64,000 bases of DNA from Bdellovibrio sp. ZAP7 (GTDB lineage Bacteria > Bdellovibrionota > Bdellovibrionia > Bdellovibrionales > Bdellovibrionaceae), in NCBI RefSeq assembly GCF_006874645.1, contig NZ_CP030082.1, forward strand, positions 1,674,001-1,738,000, in the 5' to 3' direction. Numbering within the stretch: the stretch's first letter is position 1; every line of letters begins with the position of its first letter. The notes below the pieces were generated by a model that saw nothing but the letters and a program-made list of their open reading frames with translations, was not told the origin of the DNA and searched no databases. Of the stretch, positions 7,992 to 15,603 are shown one piece after another. A program made the position numbers and the translations under genes.

Positions 7992-8579
7992 ATGCTTAAA
8001 TCTATTTATCTTATCGGTCTTGTTTCGGTTTTGTTCTCTTCTTTGGCATTTGCTGGCGATATCAATGCCGCATTTGAATCTATTAAAAATACCGGAACTA
8101 ATTTTGATCCAGATGGCGCGGTTTGCGAAGAGCTTGAGCGTGTTCGTTTGTCTCAGCAGTATCCTGCCGATAAGTTTTTGATTTCAGGCGATATTGAATA
8201 CAGCACGGGTGGCCAGACCGTGGGTGAGCTTGATACGGTTGTGATCGACCGCACTACAGGCAAAGTCGTTTTGTTGGGTGAAGTAAAATGCTGGAAGAAT
8301 TTTGATGGAGCTTTGCTTAAAGCCAAATCTCAGTTGCAGCGTTTCTTCTGGAATCTTCAGCAAAACCCAGCAGCGATGGCATTCACGTCGTATGACGGAA
8401 TTCAATACTCAGCGGCACAATTTCCCTTGGACACTCCCGTATATACGGTGGGTCCTCAAGGTGCCGTGGCTAAGGGCTTTACCTATGAGTTTGATCTGAC
8501 GCTAAAGGAAACCCATCAGCTTAGAATGATGCTCTTAAAGTGCCAACAAAACGGTGAATGCCCGCGTCCTCAGCACTAA
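7992..8579 (+). CDS. Exported protein with PD-(D/E)XK nuclease-like signature
   Basis: This is a 195-residue protein with a strong signal peptide (residues 1-21, ending AFA|GD). The mature part shows the arrangement of the PD-(D/E)XK restriction-endonuclease fold: an acidic helix with E47/E48, a strand with E79 and D81 (GELDTVVID), then E97-x-K99 (VLLGEVKCW), and a following helix with a glutamine (KAKSQLQRFF). Four cysteines (45, 100 and two near the C-terminus) could form disulphides outside the cytoplasm. An exported nuclease would suit a bacterium that digests prey DNA, but activity is inferred only from the motif. It stands alone between the barrel protein and mutL. Confidence 0.55.
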   Translation: MLKSIYLIGLVSVLFSSLAFAGDINAAFESIKNTGTNFDPDGAVCEELERVRLSQQYPADKFLISGDIEYSTGGQTVGELDTVVIDRTTGKVVLLGEVKCWKNFDGALLKAKSQLQRFFWNLQQNPAAMAFTSYDGIQYSAAQFPLDTPVYTVGPQGAVAKGFTYEFDLTLKETHQLRMMLLKCQQNGECPRPQH

Positions 8580-8657
8580 GTTTACGCGTCGCACATGCAA
8601 AAACCGGCAGGCACCTTTTTGGTGATTTAATCGCGTCGGTAGGGCATCTTTTCGCCC

Positions 8658-10592
8658 ATGTCTATTCAAGTTTTATCTCCGGAAGTTGTCGACCAAATTG
8701 CTGCTGGCGAGGTGGTCGAGCGTCCTGCTCATCTTGTGAAAGAGTTGGTTGAAAATTCCATCGATGCGGGCGCAACTCGCGTGCATGTGGAGTTCTTTGA
8801 TGGCGGTCGTATTGTTAAAGTCATCGATAACGGGAAGGGCATGTCTCCTGAAGATTTGCCAAAAGCCTTGGATCGCTTTGCGACCAGTAAAATTTCAAAA
8901 TCAGATGATCTGTGGAGTTTAAAAACCTTCGGTTTTCGCGGCGAAGCTTTGGCGAGTATTTCCTCGGTCAGCAAAATGACTTTAACCACTCGTCGCGAAG
9001 GTGACGAGCAAGCTTTCCAACTGGTGAGCTTGTACGGAAAAAAACAACCGATTGATCGCGTGGGTGGTTCACAAGGCACGACTGTGCTGATGGAAAATCT
9101 TTTCGAAAACATGCCGGCGCGGTTGAAGTTTTTAAAATCGGATTCGGCAGAGCACACTGCCATCAAAACGACTTTGAAAGCGATGGCGCTGGCTCACTTT
9201 GATGTGGAATTTCGCATACAGGAAAACAGCAAGTTGGTTAACTTCTGGCCGGCCTGCAAAGACCGTAAAGAGCGTGCAGAACAAATTCTGGAAATCAAAC
9301 CACTGTTCGTGGGTGAAGCGTCTCGTGAGTATGTAAAGGCCTATGCGGTTTTCGCAGATCCTCACAACGTCGCAAAGACCGCTAAAAATATCTGGTTGTT
9401 TGCGCAGAATCGTTGGATTCAAGATCGCAGCCTTCAGGCCGCAGTGAACGAAGCGTACCGCAGTCTTTTGATGCACGGGGAATTTCCGATCGCAGCTGTT
9501 TGGGTTGAAACAGATCCTGAATACATTGACGTGAATATTCACCCGACAAAATCACAAGTAAAATTCCACGATCCGTCCTTGGCATTCCGTGCTGTGGCGG
9601 GAGCTTTGCGGGGAACTTTGGAGAAAGCTCCTTGGATCCAGCAAAGTGGTCAGCTTCGTTCGCAAGCGCAATTTGGTTCGGCTGGTGGAGCTGTTGACTA
9701 TTCTGATCCTGCAGCGACGTATCCTTCAGCAAAAGGTCTCCCGAATTTTGCGACGAGCGAAAATGGAGCAAAGGTCGCTCAGGCTGAAATGCCCAAGGAA
9801 AACCTGGCCTTCCAGGATTCCACTTTCAAAACAACTCAGTTCCAGAAAAAGGATTTCAGTTTCCCGACGACATCAGTCCAGCAACCTCAAATGAGTTATC
9901 AAACTTTGGCCGAGGCGGCAGAGTCTCGCCAGAATTTTGAAGTGCCCGCAAAAAACGACGCAGCAGCGACCGTGAATGCAGAAGCCGTGGCGCCGGTGAG
10001 CGGCGGTTACTGGTCCTCCTTGGAAGTTTTGGGGCAGGCGAATCTGACGTACATCGTGACTCAACATCGCGATAAAATGGTTTTCGTCGATCAGCATGCG
10101 GCCCACGAACGTGTGGCTTACGAAAAACTGATGAATGCCTGGAAGGGCGGGAAAATTGATATTCAAGATTTCCTTTTCCCTTTAGCGATCGACATGTCAC
10201 CTGAAAAAGTCGAAGGTCTTTTGTTGTTAGCAAAAGACATCGAACGCCTGGGTGTTTTCATTGAAGCCTTAGGACCTGGCACGGTGGGCGTGAAAGCCGC
10301 TCCACTTTTCATTAAGGAATCTGTACTTGGTAAAGTCCTGGATCGGATGGCTAATGAAGTCGTTGATCAAGGTGGCAGTTACTCTTTGGAAAGAGCCGTA
10401 GGCGATATCTGCGCAACAATGGCCTGCCATTCTGTGGTTCGTGCCGGACAAGCGTTGAGCATCGATCAAATGAAAAATCTTTTACGCGAAATGGATCATT
10501 TCCCACTTTCAAGTTTTTGCCCTCATGGTCGACCGGTGAGTGTGGAGTATCCTTTCTATAAACTTGAAAAGGACTTTGGACGAATCGTTTGA
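8658..10592 (+). CDS. mutL: DNA mismatch repair protein MutL (endonuclease-type)
   Basis: MutL links mismatch recognition by MutS to strand removal. The N-terminal GHKL ATPase motifs are intact: ENSIDAGAT, DNGKGM, and GFRGEAL with the ATP lid. A low-complexity linker spans about residues 330-450. The C-terminal dimerisation domain contains D478-Q-H-A-x2-E-x4-E, the metal-binding motif of nicking MutL proteins, plus ACHSVVRAGQ and CPHGRP, which complete the endonuclease site. It is therefore the self-nicking type, unlike E. coli MutL, which relies on MutH. At 644 residues it is typical. It overlaps miaA by one base (TGATG). Confidence 0.97.
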   Translation: MSIQVLSPEVVDQIAAGEVVERPAHLVKELVENSIDAGATRVHVEFFDGGRIVKVIDNGKGMSPEDLPKALDRFATSKISKSDDLWSLKTFGFRGEALASISSVSKMTLTTRREGDEQAFQLVSLYGKKQPIDRVGGSQGTTVLMENLFENMPARLKFLKSDSAEHTAIKTTLKAMALAHFDVEFRIQENSKLVNFWPACKDRKERAEQILEIKPLFVGEASREYVKAYAVFADPHNVAKTAKNIWLFAQNRWIQDRSLQAAVNEAYRSLLMHGEFPIAAVWVETDPEYIDVNIHPTKSQVKFHDPSLAFRAVAGALRGTLEKAPWIQQSGQLRSQAQFGSAGGAVDYSDPAATYPSAKGLPNFATSENGAKVAQAEMPKENLAFQDSTFKTTQFQKKDFSFPTTSVQQPQMSYQTLAEAAESRQNFEVPAKNDAAATVNAEAVAPVSGGYWSSLEVLGQANLTYIVTQHRDKMVFVDQHAAHERVAYEKLMNAWKGGKIDIQDFLFPLAIDMSPEKVEGLLLLAKDIERLGVFIEALGPGTVGVKAAPLFIKESVLGKVLDRMANEVVDQGGSYSLERAVGDICATMACHSVVRAGQALSIDQMKNLLREMDHFPLSSFCPHGRPVSVEYPFYKLEKDFGRIV

Positions 10593-11560
10593 TGAATAAA
10601 AATAAGCCCGTCATTTTCGTTGTAGGTTCAACGGCCACTGGCAAAAGCGAGTGGGCGCTTAAACTTGCGCAGGAATTTAAAGGCGTCATCATCAATTGTG
10701 ATTCGGTTCAGTGTTATACCAAAGTTCAAATTGGTGCAGCAAAACCTACCGCGGAAGAGCTGCAGCTGGTTCCTCACTATTTAGTGAGCTACGTCGATTC
10801 TCCGAATGAAAGTACGGCTGGCAGCTATTGTCGCGATTTTGCTGAGGTGATGAAGAATCTTCCTGAGGGCGTTCCGGCTTTTGTTGTCGGAGGAACAGGT
10901 TTTTATTTTATGGCCATTGAAAAGGGCATGTACCCGGTGACGGAAGTTTCGGAAGAAATGAAAGCCCAGGTAGCTAAGGAAATGGCGGAACCGGGCGGAG
11001 CTGAAAGACTTCACGCCGAATTAAGTGCTGTGGATCCGGAGTATGCCGCGAAAGTAAATATCGCCGATCACTATCGCATCGGTCGCGGCATTGAACTTAT
11101 TCGCACTCAAGGTAAAGGTGTGACTCAAATTCAAAAAGAATTTGATGAAACCAAAGAGCCCTTTGCTTATCCACTTTTGAAAATCGGTCCGGATTGGGAG
11201 CGTGAACGGTTGCGCGAGCGCATTGCCTTGCGCACTCACAAAATATTGAAAGACGGATTGATTGATGAAGTGGAAAAACTCCTCGACCAAGGTTTGGAGG
11301 GGTGGGCTCCCATGAGCAGTGTTGGGTATAAAGAAACCATCGACTTCATTAAGGGCGTCATTAACGAGGATGAGCTTTTAGAACAAATTACGACAAATAC
11401 TCGGCAGTTGGCGAAGCGCCAAAAAACCTGGTTCCAACGAGACAAAGACATCCACTGGTTTGATGGCGCCCGGGGATATTTGGAAGCACGGGGAGTGGTC
11501 GAGAAATTCCTGAACTCTTTGACCACAAATAGCGCTCCCGACAAGAATGGAAATATATGA
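10592..11560 (+). CDS. miaA: tRNA dimethylallyltransferase
   Basis: MiaA transfers a dimethylallyl group to N6 of adenosine 37 in tRNAs that read UNN codons, the first step of ms2i6A formation. The 322-residue protein has the P-loop GSTATGKSEWALKLA at the start, the DSVQCYTKVQIGAAKPT segment that binds substrate, and the family motif region AGSYCRDF. The C-terminus has the expected SSVGYKE and RQLAKRQKTWFQRD. ATG 10592 shares its A with the mutL stop, and the next gene starts in its own stop (ATGA), so translation is coupled along mutL-miaA-yicC. Confidence 0.97.
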   Translation: MNKNKPVIFVVGSTATGKSEWALKLAQEFKGVIINCDSVQCYTKVQIGAAKPTAEELQLVPHYLVSYVDSPNESTAGSYCRDFAEVMKNLPEGVPAFVVGGTGFYFMAIEKGMYPVTEVSEEMKAQVAKEMAEPGGAERLHAELSAVDPEYAAKVNIADHYRIGRGIELIRTQGKGVTQIQKEFDETKEPFAYPLLKIGPDWERERLRERIALRTHKILKDGLIDEVEKLLDQGLEGWAPMSSVGYKETIDFIKGVINEDELLEQITTNTRQLAKRQKTWFQRDKDIHWFDGARGYLEARGVVEKFLNSLTTNSAPDKNGNI

Positions 11561-12438
11561 AAAGTATGACTGGTTACGGAACTGCGAAAGTTCAATCAAA
11601 AGATGTTTCGGTAGAAGTAAGCATTCGTGCTGTGAACGGACGTTTTTTGGAAACCCGCTTTCATTTGCCTCGTGAATTCGTAGCCCTTGAAGGGGAGCTT
11701 AAGAAAACTTTAAGCGCTTCTTTGTCCCGCGGAACCGTTGATATTTTTGTTTCCCGTAAAGTCAAAGCTTCGGCTTCGGGCAAAGCGCAAATGACGGTCA
11801 ACGATGCTCTGGTTAAAAAATATGTGACAGCTTATAAGCACCTGGCAAAAGAATTGGGCATTTCCTACCAAGTGCACTTGGAAGCGATGGCTCGATTGCC
11901 CGATGTGATTAAGGTTGAGGAAAGCTATGAGCTTTTCACCGGCGAAGAAAAGGTTTTGAAAAAAGCCTTCGCCGAAGCCTGTGCAAATTGCGATAAAGAG
12001 CGTGTGCGTGAAGGAAAATCCCTTCGTAAAGACCTGGAAAAGCTTTTGGTCGCTTTGGATAAAGAGATCAAAGTCATCACGGATCTTCGTGAAGAAGCCA
12101 ATGCGCAACTTCAAGAACGTTATGAAACTAAGATTCGCTCTCGTATGAAGGGGAACGAAATTGATCCCGCTCGTTTGTCTCAGGAAATCGTGATTCAGCT
12201 GGAAAAAGCCGACATCAACGAGGAATTAAGCCGCTTAACTGAGCATATTAAGAACTATCGCCAACTGATTGCCTCTCAGGATGCTGAAGGTAAGAAACTT
12301 GATTTTTACACTCAGGAATTGCTGCGCGAGGTGAATACGATCGGTTCTAAGTCTCAAGTAGCCAAGATCACTCAAAGCGTGGTACAAGCGAAAACCCTCA
12401 TCGAAAGATTAAGAGAACAGGTTCAAAACGTTCAATAA
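11557..12438 (+). CDS. YicC/YloC-family endoribonuclease
   Basis: This 293-residue protein begins with the family signature MKSMTGYGTA and ends with the conserved C-terminal block (LDFYTQELLREVNTIGSKS). YicC/YloC proteins are endoribonucleases linked to small-RNA and mRNA turnover, and are commonly found next to gmk, as here. The central part is a charged helical region. It starts in the miaA stop (ATGA) and ends one base before gmk, so it is in the same transcript. The family is certain; the RNA targets in this organism are unknown. Confidence 0.93.
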   Translation: MKSMTGYGTAKVQSKDVSVEVSIRAVNGRFLETRFHLPREFVALEGELKKTLSASLSRGTVDIFVSRKVKASASGKAQMTVNDALVKKYVTAYKHLAKELGISYQVHLEAMARLPDVIKVEESYELFTGEEKVLKKAFAEACANCDKERVREGKSLRKDLEKLLVALDKEIKVITDLREEANAQLQERYETKIRSRMKGNEIDPARLSQEIVIQLEKADINEELSRLTEHIKNYRQLIASQDAEGKKLDFYTQELLREVNTIGSKSQVAKITQSVVQAKTLIERLREQVQNVQ

Positions 12439-12439
12439 T

Positions 12440-12997
12440 ATGAAAACGCGAATGATTATTGTCGCTGCACCCAGCGGCGCAGGAAAAAGTAGTTTCGTAG
12501 CAAAGGCGATTGAAGAGCTTCCAAAGCTCGTGGATATCGTCACGTTCACGACTCGCAACATTCGCAAAGGGGAGAAAGATGGCCTTCAGTACCATTTCAT
12601 CTCTCACGATGAGTTCAAACAAAAAATCGAACAAAATTTCTTTGTGGAGTGGGCGAAAGTTCACACCAACTTCTATGGAACGTCCTACGAGTCCCTAGAA
12701 TCCACCTGGAAGGCCGATAAGTGCGCCATCATGGATATCGACATCCAGGGCGTACAAACGTTCAAATCCAAATATCCAGATGCTAAGACCATCTTTATCC
12801 TGCCGCCCTCAATCGACGAGCTGCGTCGTAGAATCGAGAAAAGGGACGGGGGCATGCCTGCGGATATCGAAGTTCGTATGGCCAATGCGGAAAAAGAGAT
12901 CGCCGAGGCCGAGAAGTTCGACTTTCAGATCGTGAACGACAACTTCGAGCATTCCTATGCCGAATTTAAGAAAATCATTGAAAAGTTACTAGCTTAA
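12440..12997 (+). CDS. gmk: Guanylate kinase
   Basis: Guanylate kinase phosphorylates GMP to GDP using ATP, feeding GTP and therefore (p)ppGpp pools. The 185-residue protein has a P-loop near the start (AAPSGAGKSSFV), the GMP-binding TFTTRNIRKGEKDG and YHFIS, and the IDIQGVQTFK strand. It is slightly shorter than E. coli Gmk but complete. It sits between yicC and rpoZ, with rel further on, which is a common bacterial grouping for nucleotide supply and the stringent response. Confidence 0.96.
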   Translation: MKTRMIIVAAPSGAGKSSFVAKAIEELPKLVDIVTFTTRNIRKGEKDGLQYHFISHDEFKQKIEQNFFVEWAKVHTNFYGTSYESLESTWKADKCAIMDIDIQGVQTFKSKYPDAKTIFILPPSIDELRRRIEKRDGGMPADIEVRMANAEKEIAEAEKFDFQIVNDNFEHSYAEFKKIIEKLLA

Positions 12998-13048
12998 GGG
13001 TAATTTCCTCGTTTGAATCGATGAATTATTTGCGCCCGGAGGCATTAA

Positions 13049-13288
13049 ATGGCTCGTGTAACCGTTGAAGATTGCTTGGAAAAAGTTCCTAACAGATTTG
13101 CTCTTGTATTGATGGTTGCTAAAAGAGCGAAGCAACTTCTTAAAGGTGCTGAAGCGACAGTTTCCACTCGTTCGAACAAATACATCGTATCGGCACTTCG
13201 TGAAGTTGCGATCGGTAACGTGGGTTATGAAGTGGCGATGGATCCTAAAGACGCTCTTCTTCAAATCGAAAAAGACTTGAATAAATAG
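13049..13288 (+). CDS. rpoZ: RNA polymerase omega subunit
   Basis: This 79-residue protein begins [20 protein letters not shown], the standard omega N-terminus. It continues with the [11 protein letters not shown]-type helix that wraps the beta-prime tail. Omega helps beta-prime fold and, in many proteobacteria, forms one of the ppGpp-binding sites on RNA polymerase, which fits its position just before the (p)ppGpp synthetase/hydrolase gene. A strong GGAGG ribosome site lies 7 bases before the ATG. The 51-bp gap after gmk may carry its own promoter. Confidence 0.95.
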   Translation: MARVTVEDCLEKVPNRFALVLMVAKRAKQLLKGAEATVSTRSNKYIVSALREVAIGNVGYEVAMDPKDALLQIEKDLNK

Positions 13289-13290
13289 TC

Positions 13291-13306
13291 TAGGACGAAG
13301 GTCCTA
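13291..13306 (+). other. Short hairpin in the rpoZ-rel gap
   Basis: TAGGAC and GTCCTA pair around a GAAG loop just after the rpoZ stop. There is no T-run, so termination is not supported; it may limit read-through or affect mRNA stability between rpoZ and rel. The remaining 80 bases to the rel start show nothing else recognisable. Confidence 0.35.
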
Positions 13307-13389
13307 AGTTCCTAAAAATACTAATAAATTCCGATTATAAAGCGAATCTATTTGGAGCCCATATTCTTGTCAGGTAAACTGATTAGAAT

Positions 13390-15603
13390 ATGGCGGAACC
13401 CCAAAAAGAGACTGGTCTCTCTCATAAACCAGTCAAAACAGTTGATGATCTTCTTAGTCGCATTCGCAGCTACTGGCCGAATGCTGATCTTAAATTCATT
13501 GAAAAAGCATACTACTTTTCTGAAAAACATCACGAGGGTCAAATCCGTCGCAGTGGTGAGCCATATATTTCTCATCCACTTTCCGTTGCTGCCATTCTTG
13601 CTGATCTCCGACTTGATCTAGATACAATTGCCACGGGTCTTCTGCATGACACAGTCGAAGATACCGATGCCACACTCGAGGATATCCGCCGGGAGTTTGG
13701 CGATGCCGTTGCTCATCTAGTTGATGGTGTGACTAAAATTGGTCAGATGAAGTTTAAAAACTCCCACGAAAAACAAGGCGAGAACATTCGCAAAATGATC
13801 GTCGCGATGGGGAAAGACGTGCGAGTGGTGTTGGTGAAATTAGCCGATCGCTTGCACAACATGCGTACTTTAAATTTCATGCCGTTTGATAAGCAGGAAA
13901 AAATCGCTCTCGAGACTCTGGAAATTTACTGTCCACTTGCGGGTCGTATGGGTATCAGCTCTCTGAAGATTGAGCTCGAAGATTTATGCTTCAGGTACTA
14001 CCGCCCTGACATGTACTATGAACTTATCCAACAAGTGAAGAAAACCGAAGCTGAGCAGAATCGATATATCGAGGAAGTGAAGCATTTAATTTCTAAAGAG
14101 TTAAGCAAAGTCGGTTTCAAATTTGAAGTCTATGGACGTTCAAAGCATTTATGGTCCGTCTATCGTAAAATGCAAAGTCGTAATTTGGATTACGATCAAG
14201 TTTACGACGTATTGGCATTCCGTGTGATTGTTGAAAGCGTAGCTGAATGCTATGCGGCCCTGGGGTTAGTGCATTCGCTGTGGAAACCAGTCCCGGGTCG
14301 TTTTAAAGATTTCATCGCCATGCCGAAAACCAATAACTATCAGTCGTTGCATACGACGGTGGTGGGGCCTGGCGGGGAGCGCATCGAAATTCAAATTCGT
14401 ACCAGCGAAATGCATTTGATTGCCGAGATGGGGATCGCTGCTCACTGGAAGTATAAAGAGCGCGGGAAAATGGAATCCGATGAGATGCAACAGGCAAACT
14501 GGTTGCGTGATTTGGTTTCGTGGCACCAACAAGTGCGAAGTCCCGACGAATTCCTGGATACTGTAAAAACCGACCTGTTCGAAACTGAAATTTACGTCTT
14601 CACTCCAACCGGGGAAGTGCGTGAGTTCCCAGAGGGTGCGACCCCGGTCGACTTTGCTTACGCTGTTCATACGGAGCTCGGTAACAAATGTGTTGGCGCT
14701 CGCGTGAATGGCAAGATGGTTCCTTTGAAGCACCAGTTAAGCAACGGGGATACAGTTGAAATCATCACGGGCAAAGGACAAGAGCCGTCGAAAGATTGGT
14801 TGAAGTTCGTTGTTACCAACAAAGCCAAAGCGAAAATTCGCGCCTTCGTTAAGGAAGAGCAGCGTCGTCGCTCGATCTTGCTGGGTAAAGAGTTGGTGGA
14901 AAAAGAATTCCGCAAGTTCGGCATGGCTGCAGTGAAATATCTGAAGGGCCCGGCATTTGAACAATATTTAAAAGATTTTGGATTAAAAGATGTCGAAGAA
15001 CTTTACGTGACTGTCGGTTACGGAAAGCTTGAGACCCGTGTCCTGGTGGAAAGACTTTCTCCAGAGAATATCGCCAAAGAAGCGGCAAAAACTGAAGACT
15101 CGACATTCATGGAACGAGTCATGCGGGCTGCGACTCATAAAACGCGTAAAACTAATTCCCTGGTTTCCGTGGATGGCATGGATGATATGTTGGTGCACTA
15201 TGCAAAGTGTTGTCATCCGATCCCTGGTGATCCGATTGTGGGCTTTATCAGCCGTGGTCGTGGTATCACAATTCATCGTAGTGACTGCAGTAAAGCCTTT
15301 GAATTTGACCAGCTTCGCAAAGTGGATGTCGCTTGGAATGTTAAAGTGGCAGGTGAGGGGCAAGAGCGTATCGTTCGCCTGAAAATCATCTCTCAAGACA
15401 ACCCGGGTTTATTGAAATCGATGTCTGAGGCTTTTGCCCAGCAGGGGATCAATATTCAGTCCGCTCAAATTCGCACGACAAAGGATAAGAAGGCCGTTTG
15501 TAATTTTGAAGTCTCAGTGAAGGATGCCTTACAATTAAACCAGGCGATTTACGAGATTCAAAAGATCAAAGGCATTATCGGTGTCACGCGTGTCATTCAA
15601 TAA
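13390..15603 (+). CDS. Bifunctional (p)ppGpp synthetase/hydrolase (Rel/SpoT)
   Basis: This is a 737-residue RelA/SpoT homologue. The hydrolase domain retains the HD motif (H86-D87 in LLHDTVEDTD). The synthetase domain has the R304-F-K-D type loop of bifunctional enzymes, followed by FIAMPKTNNYQSLHTTV. A TGS domain (EIYVFTPTGEVREFP) comes next, then the helical region, a CCHPIPGD zinc-finger-like segment, and a C-terminal ACT domain. Both catalytic halves look intact, so it should make and degrade (p)ppGpp, the alarmone that in Bdellovibrio is tied to the switch between growth and attack phases (known biology of the genus). A 23-bp overlap joins it to the histidine kinase gene. Confidence 0.96.
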   Translation: MAEPQKETGLSHKPVKTVDDLLSRIRSYWPNADLKFIEKAYYFSEKHHEGQIRRSGEPYISHPLSVAAILADLRLDLDTIATGLLHDTVEDTDATLEDIRREFGDAVAHLVDGVTKIGQMKFKNSHEKQGENIRKMIVAMGKDVRVVLVKLADRLHNMRTLNFMPFDKQEKIALETLEIYCPLAGRMGISSLKIELEDLCFRYYRPDMYYELIQQVKKTEAEQNRYIEEVKHLISKELSKVGFKFEVYGRSKHLWSVYRKMQSRNLDYDQVYDVLAFRVIVESVAECYAALGLVHSLWKPVPGRFKDFIAMPKTNNYQSLHTTVVGPGGERIEIQIRTSEMHLIAEMGIAAHWKYKERGKMESDEMQQANWLRDLVSWHQQVRSPDEFLDTVKTDLFETEIYVFTPTGEVREFPEGATPVDFAYAVHTELGNKCVGARVNGKMVPLKHQLSNGDTVEIITGKGQEPSKDWLKFVVTNKAKAKIRAFVKEEQRRRSILLGKELVEKEFRKFGMAAVKYLKGPAFEQYLKDFGLKDVEELYVTVGYGKLETRVLVERLSPENIAKEAAKTEDSTFMERVMRAATHKTRKTNSLVSVDGMDDMLVHYAKCCHPIPGDPIVGFISRGRGITIHRSDCSKAFEFDQLRKVDVAWNVKVAGEGQERIVRLKIISQDNPGLLKSMSEAFAQQGINIQSAQIRTTKDKKAVCNFEVSVKDALQLNQAIYEIQKIKGIIGVTRVIQ

